Source: a virus | Reading direction: 5' to 3' (one strand) | Virus record (IMG/VR): IMGVR_UViG_3300042511_000879 | Coordinates: 1 to 64,000 of that record | DNA: 64,000 bases | Part shown: in pieces, positions 25,249-33,565 of the stretch | How positions within the stretch are numbered: position 1 is the first letter of the stretch | How the letters are laid out: every line of letters starts with the position of its first letter | Position numbers and translations under genes: made by a program | The notes under the pieces: generated by a model | Told to the model about the DNA's origin: nothing | What the model saw: the letters and a program-made list of their open reading frames with translations, nothing else | Databases searched by the model: none

Positions 25249-25281
25249 CAAATATAAACATTAATTTTTAAACCGGAAAAC
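25249..25281 (-). promoter_or_regulatory. Putative early promoter, -33/-7 type
   Basis: Minus-strand GTTTTC (25281-25276), 19 nt, TATATTTG (25256-25249). This is the best match in the window to the Bacteroidota TAnnTTTG -7 box. Confidence 0.55.
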
Positions 25282-25302
25282 TTTTTATGTTAAATTTTAA
25301 AA

Positions 25303-25338
25303 TAAAAAAGCAGGGAGTAGCGAATTCCCTGCTTAACA
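25303..25338 (-). terminator. Intrinsic terminator of the nrdA transcript
   Basis: Stem AGCAGGGA / TCCCTGCT followed on the minus strand by six T. A second hairpin, GCAATC / GATTGC (25368-25387), lies between it and the nrdA stop. Confidence 0.8.
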
Positions 25339-25394
25339 CCTCCGTGAACTAGTCCCGGTCCTAAAATGCAATCATGTTTCAGATTGCCGGTTCA

Positions 25395-27020
25395 TTATGC
25401 CGAACAGCTATCGCATTCAAGAATATCTCTTGCAAATGATTGCGCTGAACTTTGGCTAAATTGGTAGTATAATGTTTTAACCCCTTCCTCGTGAGCATAA
25501 AGATACAATGTATTAATATCTTTAGCGGGTACTGAAGGATGAATCATCAAATTTAGTGACTGTGATTGGTCAATAAAATGTTGTCTTTGAGCCGCTTGCA
25601 GTACAATTTCTTTTGGACTGATTTCAACGAAAGATTTAAAAACTTCTTTGGTTGGAAAGTCTAAATGTTGTACACTTCCGTCTCTCTTTAAGATTCCTTC
25701 CCAAACTTCTGGTGTATTTAAACCATATTTGTCCAGCTCTTGAATTAAGAAAGGATTTTTGTAAATTGTTTTTGACTTGGCCAAATCTTTAATAAAATAA
25801 TTAGATTTGATTGGTTCAATTCCCATACTTACTTGTCCTAAAATAAATGAACTACTTTTGGTTGGAGCAATCGCAACTAGAGTAGTGTTAGCGTATCCTG
25901 GTCGGATTGATTTGTAACCTTTCTCATCATGCAATAATCTAGAAGCCGCTTCACTCTTTTCTTTTAGTGTTGAAAAGATTTCATGATTCAATTGTTTTGC
26001 TTGAAGTGAATCAAAACTGATTAATTTAGATTGAAACAATGAATGATAACCAAGGACTCCAAGTCCTAAGGCTCTGTGGTCATTTGCAAATCTCCATGCT
26101 CTTTTCATTCCAGGCATATTATAAGATTTATTTATGAACTCATTCATAACTGCGTTTAAGAACATTGTATAAACTTCGATAGCATCAGTTTCTTTAATTT
26201 CGTCCCAGTGTAATAGGTTAATAGAACCTAAACAACAAACAAATGAATTGAATGAATCTGTTGGTAATTGAATTTCACTACAAAGGTTACTTGCAGTAAT
26301 ATCAAGTCCTAATTCTTTGTATGGCGAATTATTGTTTGAGTTATCTTTAAACATAATATATGGAAAACCAAACTCATTACGTCTTTGAATTACCTTAGCC
26401 CAAATTTTACGTTTTTCAGCATCTCCTGATTTCATATCAGCGATCCAAGCATCAGTAACAGTAACTCCATATTGTAGGTTTTGAATTGGATTCCCTTCAG
26501 TTCCAATATCTAAGAATTCTAAAATGTCATTATGTTCAACTGGTAACCAAACCGCGCATGCTCCTCTTCGGGCTTCTGATTGTTTACAAACATCAACTGT
26601 TGTATCATATAATCTGGCATAGTGTACTGGACCATCGGCAGTTCCTCCTGTCGAAATCTTAGTACCTCTTGCCCGGATGTTTCCTAAAAATGCAGAAGTT
26701 CCTCCTCCGTATTTTGACATCATTCCAACTTCTCTACTTCCATTTAAGATACTATCTAAAGTATCATCTACATTACTTCCATAACAACTAACCGGAAGTC
26801 CTTTGTCTTTTCCATAATTAATCCAAACTGGAGTTGATAAACTATAGAATCCTCTAGTCATATAGTCCTCAAACTTTTTTGCAAATCCTTCAATTTTTAA
26901 GTCTTTTTCTGCGGTATTTGCTACATCTTTAATTCGCTGCTCTGGAGATTCAGTAATATAACCTCTAGATAAAAATGTTCTACTGTCTTCGTTAAGCCAG
27001 TAATTCTTCTCGTAATCCAT
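25395..27020 (-). CDS. nrdA: Ribonucleotide reductase, large (alpha) subunit
   Basis: 541 aa. Reduces ribonucleotides for phage DNA synthesis with the beta subunit encoded just upstream. The catalytic residues are present: SCYG (first redox Cys), NLCSEIQLP (Asn-Cys-Glu of the active site), FVCCLGSINL (second Cys), the paired tyrosines in TLYYQFSQSS, and the C-terminal CDSC swinging-arm thiols. It is much shorter than bacterial class Ia enzymes (about 750 aa). It begins at the core (ESPEQRIKDVANTAEKDL) and lacks an N-terminal ATP-cone, so allosteric activity control by dATP is probably absent. Confidence 0.95.
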   Translation of the reverse strand: MDYEKNYWLNEDSRTFLSRGYITESPEQRIKDVANTAEKDLKIEGFAKKFEDYMTRGFYSLSTPVWINYGKDKGLPVSCYGSNVDDTLDSILNGSREVGMMSKYGGGTSAFLGNIRARGTKISTGGTADGPVHYARLYDTTVDVCKQSEARRGACAVWLPVEHNDILEFLDIGTEGNPIQNLQYGVTVTDAWIADMKSGDAEKRKIWAKVIQRRNEFGFPYIMFKDNSNNNSPYKELGLDITASNLCSEIQLPTDSFNSFVCCLGSINLLHWDEIKETDAIEVYTMFLNAVMNEFINKSYNMPGMKRAWRFANDHRALGLGVLGYHSLFQSKLISFDSLQAKQLNHEIFSTLKEKSEAASRLLHDEKGYKSIRPGYANTTLVAIAPTKSSSFILGQVSMGIEPIKSNYFIKDLAKSKTIYKNPFLIQELDKYGLNTPEVWEGILKRDGSVQHLDFPTKEVFKSFVEISPKEIVLQAAQRQHFIDQSQSLNLMIHPSVPAKDINTLYLYAHEEGVKTLYYQFSQSSAQSFARDILECDSCSA

Positions 27021-27042
27021 TTAGTTTAATTTGTTTTTAATT

Positions 27043-28020
27043 TTAAAATAAGTCGTCTTCGGTAATTGCCTTAGACTTTTTGTTGTAGTCAATTGATTTT
27101 TTGTAGAAGAAATCACCTTCTTTTGTTGAAAGAATCTCAACATCAAACCATAGAGATTTTTCAATTTCTGTAAAATCAACTTCAAATACTGGTTTCATTC
27201 CAATTCGTTGTAGGGAATTATTAAAACGATTTTGAATAAATTGTTTGATAGTTTCTTTTGGTAAGAAATCAAGTTCACCATTTTCAAAGATCCAATCAAG
27301 AATTTTAACCTCTGCTAGGTATGCTTTCTTACATGCAGAATCTATAAGTTGTTCAAATTCCTCATCAAACCATTCTGGATTTTCTCTTCTAATAATGTTA
27401 ATTAATTCAGATCCGAAGTTTCCGTGGATTTCCTCCTCTTTACTTGTCGCTTCAACTACATTTGAAATACCTTTAAATAGATTTTTTTCTTTGTTAAAGG
27501 ACATCATAATAAAGAATTGGCTAAATAGACTAACATGTTCTATAAACAATGAAAATAGCAATACGGATTTCGTATACATTTTATTGTCCTTACTTCTTGT
27601 ACCATCCAAATACTTTGTCAAGTATGCAATTCTATCTTTAATTGCTGGAATCTCTACTACATGTTGGAATTCATCTTCTAATCCTAGGATTCTTAATAAT
27701 TGTGCGTAAGCATCTTTGTGTCGCACTTCACTTTCGGCAAATGTCATACCAACATCTCCAATTTCAGTGATTGGCATTCTTTTGTAAAGATCTGCCCAAA
27801 AAGTTTTAACATTAACTTCAATTTGTGCAATTGCTAGCATCGATCTTTTAATTACTTCACGCTCTGGATCAGTGACTTTAGTCATAAAATCATCGATATC
27901 TGTTGTAAAATTAAATTCGGTGTGAATCCAATATGAGTGACGGATTGCGTCTTTGTATGCTAATAGTGAAGGGTATTCGTAAGGTAAAATATTTACGCGT
28001 TTTTGAAAGATATTGCTCAT
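27043..28020 (-). CDS. nrdB: Ribonucleotide reductase, small (beta) subunit
   Basis: 325 aa; T4 NrdB is 388 aa. It houses the di-metal centre and radical. The carboxylate/His ligands are seen in AQIEVNVKTFW, AESEVRHKDAY, FIEHVSLF and EEEIHGNF. Tyr in HKDAY is at the position of the radical tyrosine. The C-terminal tail ends KSKAITEDDLF, the kind of tail that docks on NrdA. It is 22 nt before nrdA, in one operon with a late-type element upstream, though RNR would be expected early; other promoters further upstream could serve it. Confidence 0.95.
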   Translation of the reverse strand: MSNIFQKRVNILPYEYPSLLAYKDAIRHSYWIHTEFNFTTDIDDFMTKVTDPEREVIKRSMLAIAQIEVNVKTFWADLYKRMPITEIGDVGMTFAESEVRHKDAYAQLLRILGLEDEFQHVVEIPAIKDRIAYLTKYLDGTRSKDNKMYTKSVLLFSLFIEHVSLFSQFFIMMSFNKEKNLFKGISNVVEATSKEEEIHGNFGSELINIIRRENPEWFDEEFEQLIDSACKKAYLAEVKILDWIFENGELDFLPKETIKQFIQNRFNNSLQRIGMKPVFEVDFTEIEKSLWFDVEILSTKEGDFFYKKSIDYNKKSKAITEDDLF

Positions 28021-28043
28021 TGGTGATAATTTATTTTAGAAGT

Positions 28044-28051
28044 TTATATAT
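28044..28051 (-). promoter_or_regulatory. ATATATAA element before nrdB
   Basis: Minus-strand TTATATATAAACT, 24 nt before the ATG at 28020. The preceding base differs from the GATATATAA form, so it is a weaker match. Confidence 0.35.
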
Positions 28052-28056
28052 AAGTT

Positions 28057-29454
28057 TTATTGGAGCAGTTTTTTCAACCGGTCAGCTTTTGTGTAATATT
28101 CATAAGAAGTTTTTTTATAATCTTTACGTTGTGCATATAGGTCACTTAATATCTTTCTGAGAATAGAATCTTCGGTCTTATAAACTACGCCATTATCACA
28201 AACGATAACCTCTTTATTTTTTCTGCGCTCTTCAATTTCACTTTTATAAATCTTTTCAATATATGCATCGGGAGATATATTAAATTGTCTCATTATCGAA
28301 GGATATAGTGAAGCAAAATCGAATGCACTTACACCTTCATAGAATCCTAAGATTGGTTCTTTTACAAATGCTCCAGCATATTGGCCATCTTTTTGGCTAT
28401 CAGATTTCTCTTCACTTCCAATTCGCATTCCTTGCTCAGCAAGTTTTCTTGCCATAATTGCTTCAGTAACTGCCACTGGAGAACTTGCTTTGTATAACGG
28501 CATATTTGTAATATTTGCCAGTGTTAGTAGTACCTCCATCGACTTCAACTTCTGGTCAATGTAATATACAAGCACTGAATCGACAACATTGTAATATATG
28601 TACTTGACAAAGTTATCCCGGTATAAGTCCTGTAGTGATCCAGTGAACTTGATTTTGTTAACGTTCAAGACTTGACTTGAAACATAATCTAATGAATTGG
28701 ATTCTTTAACTTTTACAGTTCGGTCATATTTGTCATACAATTGCATATAGTCAAGAATTCCGATATGAAGAGGACGACCATCTGTATGATCGATTGAATG
28801 GGTCATACCAACTTCTTTAATATCGATTTGAAGTCTTTTACATCGATTAACGATATACTGCCAGTCATAGTTGATAAAATTCCACCCAGTCATCATAGGA
28901 AACTTTGGTAAGAATTTCATTAAGAATGTGTAAACCATATCGTACTCAGACTTGAACTTATGGTACTTAAATTCCCAGTCCTGGTCAAAATCTTTGAAGT
29001 ACTCATTAGTATCGTCTTGAATCTTTTGGATTTTATCTGAAGCCATATCTTCCAGTCCAAGCACGATTGCTTTACGGTCTGGAGTAATTATTGAGAATGA
29101 AAGAATTCTACTTTTGGCCTCTTCGGCTTTTGGAAAGCCATCAACAATTTCAGTTTCAATATCGACAAAATAAGTCTTTGGCATATTATATGCTGTTAGG
29201 TCTTTTTTGTCCTTCTCTGAAAGATTATCTAAAAAATAAAGAATTGAAAACTTATTAAATTGTTTTCCATATCCTAATTTAACAGGACGGCCATCCCAGT
29301 TTTTATAGTCTGGACTGGCCGCTCTGTCTTTTTCATCACAAACATACCAATTTTGGAATTTATCCACTGGGTATTGTTTAAATGCTACTTCTCCCTTGTC
29401 ATTATAGTATGAAATGATAACATCTTTTTCACGCTGCTCGATGTCAAGTATCAT
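28057..29454 (-). CDS. 43A: DNA polymerase, N-terminal fragment (split gp43: exonuclease and motif A)
   Basis: 465 aa. It carries the proofreading exonuclease motifs YFVDIETEI (Exo I), TGWNFINYDWQY (Exo II) and YNVVDSVLVYYID (Exo III), then palm motif A FDFASLYPSIMRQF. It ends in the first fingers helix (DLYAQRKDYKKTSYEYYTKA...). Motifs B and C are in the 22281-23477 gene, about 4.6 kb further along the transcript side. The break falls at the fingers tip. No intein, intron or homing-endonuclease signature is visible at either edge. It overlaps the dUTPase-like gene by one base (ATG/stop). Both halves keep their catalytic residues and probably assemble as two chains. Confidence 0.93.
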   Translation of the reverse strand: MILDIEQREKDVIISYYNDKGEVAFKQYPVDKFQNWYVCDEKDRAASPDYKNWDGRPVKLGYGKQFNKFSILYFLDNLSEKDKKDLTAYNMPKTYFVDIETEIVDGFPKAEEAKSRILSFSIITPDRKAIVLGLEDMASDKIQKIQDDTNEYFKDFDQDWEFKYHKFKSEYDMVYTFLMKFLPKFPMMTGWNFINYDWQYIVNRCKRLQIDIKEVGMTHSIDHTDGRPLHIGILDYMQLYDKYDRTVKVKESNSLDYVSSQVLNVNKIKFTGSLQDLYRDNFVKYIYYNVVDSVLVYYIDQKLKSMEVLLTLANITNMPLYKASSPVAVTEAIMARKLAEQGMRIGSEEKSDSQKDGQYAGAFVKEPILGFYEGVSAFDFASLYPSIMRQFNISPDAYIEKIYKSEIEERRKNKEVIVCDNGVVYKTEDSILRKILSDLYAQRKDYKKTSYEYYTKADRLKKLLQ

Positions 29455-29921
29455 TAATAGTTATTTTTCTGACGTTGAACGTTTGCTTCTGCTTTTGCGA
29501 AGTAGTAATTATAGGCTGTTTTGGCATCCAATCCAATCGATGCTGCATAGTTAAATACAAAGTGGATTATGTCGACCCATTCCATATACAATTCTTTTTT
29601 ATCATCTTCCGATAGGTCACTGATTTTCAGGGTTTCATACTTTGAAAAGTCTTTTTTCCAGTATTTCCAAACTGCATTTCCACTACCATCTTTAATACCA
29701 CCAAGAGCATCGGTCATTTCATGAATTTCATCAATAACAGCGTGTGTGTTAACATGCCAAAAGTTCATAATCTCTCTAAGTGTCATATCTTCGAAATTAA
29801 AACCATAGGTTTGCTCTTGCATTTTCTTTTGATTTTCCATGATGTCAGCTAAATGTGTAGTTGATTCATTGTAGAAGTCATTAACTTCCAGGTCTTTACA
29901 TTGATTGTCTATATTTGCCAT
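29454..29921 (-). CDS. All-alpha dUTPase-like (dUTPase_2/MazG-type) NTP pyrophosphatase
   Basis: 155 aa. Helical; the C-terminal part MEWVDIIHFVFNYAASIG then YYFAKAEANVQRQKNNY matches the dimeric dUTPase pattern E-x-x-D-x-x-H-F ... N-x-x-R-Q, which binds metal and nucleotide. An upstream segment NFWHVNTHAVIDEIHEMTDAL supplies the first E-x-x-E acidic helix. It probably hydrolyses dUTP or a related nucleotide, next to RNR and the polymerase half. In a phage with modified thymine or uracil this could also police non-canonical nucleotides. Confidence 0.78.
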   Translation of the reverse strand: MANIDNQCKDLEVNDFYNESTTHLADIMENQKKMQEQTYGFNFEDMTLREIMNFWHVNTHAVIDEIHEMTDALGGIKDGSGNAVWKYWKKDFSKYETLKISDLSEDDKKELYMEWVDIIHFVFNYAASIGLDAKTAYNYYFAKAEANVQRQKNNY

Positions 29922-29963
29922 AAGTTTTTTATATAATAGTTTTATAGGTAATTTTGAACTTGT

Positions 29964-31154
29964 TTAAAATAAACATGAACTTTTAAATGATGGAGCTTCA
30001 ATCTCACAAGATTCACCAATTTGTTCTTTTGAAATTGGAGCATTTGCACGGTTTAAGGCCATCTTTTTACTATCTCTCAATCGTAAAAATACACCAAACT
30101 GACAACAACTAATTTCAGTACCAAATGTAGTAAACCTTCCAGTCTCTGTGATTGTTTGTAAGTAGTCAAAATTCTCTCCTGTAAAATCAAAGAATTCATG
30201 TTGAGTGTCCCGGATTTGTCTGATGACTTTAGCTCCAACGTCAGATGAAATTGAAAAACCTAAGTCTTCATAGAACCAGTTGATTGTAATCATCGCACCA
30301 ACTCCGGGTGCAACAAAATCATCATCTTCGTTAAGATTTCCAGATAAACTATTTGGTCGCAATAGATCAGGAGTACCGATTTCAGGCATTCTGGCAAGGT
30401 TGGTACTAAAATGGTAACCATAATAGTTTCCAATTCCTCGATGAGAAGTTAAAAATTCAAAAGACTCTTCCATCGTCGGTTTCTTAGCATAGAATTCTGC
30501 AAAACGTGGACCTAGTAGAGTAAACCAAAAAAACATATCGCTTGTTCGACTCTGTCTGATTGGATCTGGTTCGGCATTTATTAATACATCATAAGGAGTT
30601 TTAAGTACTCGGGCATAGTTTCTTGATTCAGTCTGAAGACTTGTTCGTAATTCAGTAGTGCCATAAATCTTTTCTCCACGTCTTTTTGCATTTTCCATGT
30701 TAACCATACACTGTAGAACATACTTCTCATCATTAACTAATCGGTCATATTTGACAAATGGAAATCCAGTGTCGTGCGTTAATAGACTAATTGTATTTGA
30801 CGGTCCATAGAATTTTACAATCGCTGCATTAATAAGACGGTCTTCAAATGTACAGTCTGGATTGTAGAACACATTTTCATTTAACCAAATAATCTCATCG
30901 TGAAAAGAACGATTTGGATGGAAGTATGGAACTGAACGTCCATCTACTATAAATCCATGTCCAAACGTGTTTTCTTTTCCAGTTCCTTCACGGTGCCGAA
31001 AGGTATCAAAAGTACATGTTTTTGCAAAACGAACCTCATATTCTCTTCGATTCATTTCATGAACAAAATCTCGAATAAGTTGTCTTTTTTCTACAGGAAT
31101 TAAATCCAATAGGGCTTGAGAATCCATCTCAAGCAGTTTTTTGTTTGAAGTCAT
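29964..31154 (-). CDS. Alpha-glutamyl/putrescinyl-thymine-pyrophosphorylase-like protein (DNA base hypermodification candidate)
   Basis: 396 aa. I place it in or near the aGPT-Pplase/HhH-glycosylase-fold family from the pattern GIGNYYGYHFSTNLAR (240-255), FVAPGVGAMITINWF (280-294) and EISCCQFGVFLRLRD (near 341-355). These correspond to the family segments of the type (Y/F)-x-x-D/N-L ... PG-x-GA ... E-x-x-x-C-x-F. Such proteins attach side groups to activated 5-hydroxymethyl-pyrimidines in phage DNA. It sits downstream of methyltransferase, HAD and inositol-phosphate synthase genes. No other step of that pathway (hydroxymethylase, kinase) is in the window. The family call is by eye. Confidence 0.6.
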   Translation of the reverse strand: MTSNKKLLEMDSQALLDLIPVEKRQLIRDFVHEMNRREYEVRFAKTCTFDTFRHREGTGKENTFGHGFIVDGRSVPYFHPNRSFHDEIIWLNENVFYNPDCTFEDRLINAAIVKFYGPSNTISLLTHDTGFPFVKYDRLVNDEKYVLQCMVNMENAKRRGEKIYGTTELRTSLQTESRNYARVLKTPYDVLINAEPDPIRQSRTSDMFFWFTLLGPRFAEFYAKKPTMEESFEFLTSHRGIGNYYGYHFSTNLARMPEIGTPDLLRPNSLSGNLNEDDDFVAPGVGAMITINWFYEDLGFSISSDVGAKVIRQIRDTQHEFFDFTGENFDYLQTITETGRFTTFGTEISCCQFGVFLRLRDSKKMALNRANAPISKEQIGESCEIEAPSFKSSCLF

Positions 31155-31161
31155 TTTAAGT

Positions 31162-31863
31162 TTATTTTTTAAAGAAGCAATCGTGCGCTATTAAATTATC
31201 GGTAAATATAATCAATGGAACTATTCTAGAATGTGAATAAATTGACTGTAGCCTTTCCATTACTTGGTACATTTCAGCTCTGTGTTTTCCAGCGTGTAAT
31301 TCAATAAATAAATATTTAGGTTGATAATCTATTAAGGTATCGATTAGCGTATATTCAGCAGATTCAATATCCATTTTAATTATATCCGGATTGTATTTCT
31401 TTAGTAATTTTTTTAGATGGATATTTTCAACTGAATCATATTCATTAAACTTTACCTTGTTCTCAATTGAAGTTGAGCAATGCGCATTTTGACTTGACGA
31501 TTTGAATATCTTTAGTGTTTTATCAGGAAGTCCAGAAACTGCAGCATATATTAAATCCACATAATCATCATTTTTAAATGTTGATTGTAATTTTTCAAAG
31601 TTTCGGGCATCACATTCTACAGTACAAACTTTGCTTGCTCCGGAATCTATTGCAATTTGAGTAAAAGCACCAATATTGGCTCCAAGGTCTAAACAAACTG
31701 TTCCATTATAATCAATTTCAGGAACTAAGTAATTAGAAATGCTTTCACCAATCATAGTATCGTCAACACCTTCTGATGCACCTAGTATTTTAACATACTT
31801 CTTTTTAAGTCGAGTCCTTTCTAATTTTGAAATTGGAAACTCTGGAAGTTTAACCCTACTCAT
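31162..31863 (-). CDS. FkbM-family SAM-dependent methyltransferase
   Basis: 233 aa. Rossmann methyltransferase motif I VCLDLGANIGAFTQIA, then VCTVECDARNFEKLQ (motif II region), IIKMDIESAEYTLIDTL (typical of FkbM: K-x-D-I/V-E-G/S-x-E) and YLFIELHAGKH. FkbM enzymes O-methylate sugars or polyols. It lies 8 nt before the pyrophosphorylase-like gene and 1 nt after the HAD gene, so one operon. The neighbouring inositol-phosphate synthase suggests a cyclitol or sugar hydroxyl as substrate (inference). Confidence 0.88.
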   Translation of the reverse strand: MSRVKLPEFPISKLERTRLKKKYVKILGASEGVDDTMIGESISNYLVPEIDYNGTVCLDLGANIGAFTQIAIDSGASKVCTVECDARNFEKLQSTFKNDDYVDLIYAAVSGLPDKTLKIFKSSSQNAHCSTSIENKVKFNEYDSVENIHLKKLLKKYNPDIIKMDIESAEYTLIDTLIDYQPKYLFIELHAGKHRAEMYQVMERLQSIYSHSRIVPLIIFTDNLIAHDCFFKK

Positions 31864-31864
31864 C

Positions 31865-32263
31865 TTATTTTTGTACTAATTTTGATACAATATTAACCAA
31901 TTCTACATCAGGACAATTTTCCTGAAGGATTTGATATTGTATTGGGTCATCTTCAAAAAAACGTGAAACAATAACACCTTCACCCTTTAAACGGTTAATA
32001 GTATGGGCTTTGTGATGCCCAGAATGTCTTCTTGCCGCAACTGTATGATTTCCACGTTCCTCTAGAGTCATTGGATTAAAATACACTTTGCATTTAATTC
32101 CTCTCTCTTTAAGGATTGCGAGAACCTCGTCCTGTTCATCGACACATCTTCCGGTAATAACAAAATCTGTGGTTGCTCTTGGAGTTATTCCAATTGAGAT
32201 TACTCCATCAAAATCGTATCCGTAGATATCGACTGATTTTTTAGTTTTAAATATATTTAACAT
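31865..32263 (-). CDS. HAD-superfamily phosphatase-like protein
   Basis: 132 aa, minimal HAD fold. Motif I is YDFDGVIS with the DxDG nucleophile pair, motif II FVITGR, the Lys of motif III in GHHKAHTINRL, and motif IV FFEDDP. No large cap domain. It could dephosphorylate a small sugar or inositol phosphate or a nucleotide. It sits between the MIPS gene (across a terminator) and the FkbM methyltransferase gene, so dephosphorylation of inositol phosphate is an attractive but unproved idea. Confidence 0.82.
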   Translation of the reverse strand: MLNIFKTKKSVDIYGYDFDGVISIGITPRATTDFVITGRCVDEQDEVLAILKERGIKCKVYFNPMTLEERGNHTVAARRHSGHHKAHTINRLKGEGVIVSRFFEDDPIQYQILQENCPDVELVNIVSKLVQK

Positions 32264-32281
32264 GCTAAAAGTTTTGATAAA

Positions 32282-32308
32282 AAAAGGGAGAGTTATTCTC
32301 TCCCTTTT
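32282..32308 (-). terminator. Intrinsic terminator after the inositol-phosphate synthase gene
   Basis: Perfect 11-bp stem AAAAGGGAGAG / CTCTCCCTTTT, 5-nt loop, T-run on the minus strand. It separates the MIPS gene from the HAD-methyltransferase genes. Confidence 0.85.
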
Positions 32309-32323
32309 GGATTAATTGGATTG

Positions 32324-33514
32324 TTAGTTTTTTGTTTTAGCAACTAACTGGTTTCTTGTAGAATCTGTTAGGCGTCTTGCAGCCAATTCAGTACACTCAT
32401 AAACAGCGTCAGAGAACATCATCTGGTCTGGTGGAGTTTTTTGTGTAAACGCTGAAGGACCTCTTAAGGCTCCTACAACTCCTAATTCTCTTGCAACTCT
32501 TAAGTAACGAACTGCGTCGATTACAACTCCTGCAGAGTTTGGAGAGTCTTGTACACTTAATTGAGCATCAAAAAGAACTGGTGCTCCACCGAATCCTGTA
32601 AGTTCTAAACGGAAGTTAGCAACTTTATTATCACCATAGAATGCGATATATTCAGAAGGACCTGCATGTAAGAATGAATCTTCAGTTGAGATTCCTCTAA
32701 TTTCGTTTTGAGCACGAATAACGTTTTCTTTAGAAATCTTTTTAGATGCTAGACGAGATTTGTCTTCCATGTTTAAGAAATCTGTGTTACCTCCAACGTT
32801 TCTTTGGATGTGCGCTTTTACATGATGTCCTCTTTCAAAGGCAAGTTCTTGTAACATTTGAGAAAGAATACTTGCTCCAAATTGAGAACGCATATCATCT
32901 CCGATAATTGGAATACCTGCATCGATAAATCTTTGCTCCCAAGCTGGGTCAGATGCGATAAAAACTGGAATACAGTTTACTAAAGAGATTCCTGTTTCAA
33001 GACAAATTTCAGCCCAGAATTCAGTTGTTTTTTGTGAACCTACTGGTAAGTAGTTAATAAGTACTTCAACACCGTGGTCTTTTAATTTAGCAATAATTGA
33101 ATCTTTCCACTCACGTGATTTTTTTGGAGTCCAATCAGTACGGTTCATGTCTGTAGAATTTCTTAGTTTTTCGTCAACTAAGAAACGATTTTGCTCTGGA
33201 TAGTTGTCCATAAGAGCTGCGTAACCATCAATAACAGGTGATTCATAAACTGGTGCTGTAGAAGTAATAACATCAACGATGTCATACGCACAGTTTGGTC
33301 TTTGTTTAAGGGCATATCCTAATGTTTGATTAACTTTACGTTCATCAATTTCAAAGGCACATTCAAATTCAATATTTTCTGCCTTGTAACCTCCAATATC
33401 GGACTTCATCATTCCGGTAATATCATTTGGATTTTCTGTGTAATATTGTACACCTTCAACTAATGATTTAGCGCAATTTCCGGCTCCAATAATTCCTACT
33501 TTAATTTTCTTCAT
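32324..33514 (-). CDS. Myo-inositol-phosphate synthase (MIPS)
   Basis: 396 aa. N-terminal NAD-binding motif VGIIGAGNCAKSLVEGVQYY, then AFEIDERKVNQTLGYA, the conserved synthase region INYLPVGSQKTTEFWAEICL, CIPVFIASDPAWEQRF, and the catalytic-domain run GDDMRSQFGASILSQML with TDFLNM. The enzyme turns glucose-6-phosphate into inositol-3-phosphate. Length and motifs are complete and match the shorter prokaryotic form. A phage copy is unusual. Neighbours (SGNH-like, HAD, methyltransferase, pyrophosphorylase-like) suggest that inositol feeds DNA or surface modification. Terminator follows directly. Confidence 0.92.
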   Translation of the reverse strand: MKKIKVGIIGAGNCAKSLVEGVQYYTENPNDITGMMKSDIGGYKAENIEFECAFEIDERKVNQTLGYALKQRPNCAYDIVDVITSTAPVYESPVIDGYAALMDNYPEQNRFLVDEKLRNSTDMNRTDWTPKKSREWKDSIIAKLKDHGVEVLINYLPVGSQKTTEFWAEICLETGISLVNCIPVFIASDPAWEQRFIDAGIPIIGDDMRSQFGASILSQMLQELAFERGHHVKAHIQRNVGGNTDFLNMEDKSRLASKKISKENVIRAQNEIRGISTEDSFLHAGPSEYIAFYGDNKVANFRLELTGFGGAPVLFDAQLSVQDSPNSAGVVIDAVRYLRVARELGVVGALRGPSAFTQKTPPDQMMFSDAVYECTELAARRLTDSTRNQLVAKTKN

Positions 33515-33565
33515 TGTTCTTAAAATTTAATTTATAATTTTTATACTTGTTTTATTTAAAAAGTT

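Noticed and set aside
23477-28057. Intein or group I intron explaining the split polymerase
   Set aside because: No intein motifs at the edges and the intervening sequence is filled with complete, intact genes, each with its own start and stop.
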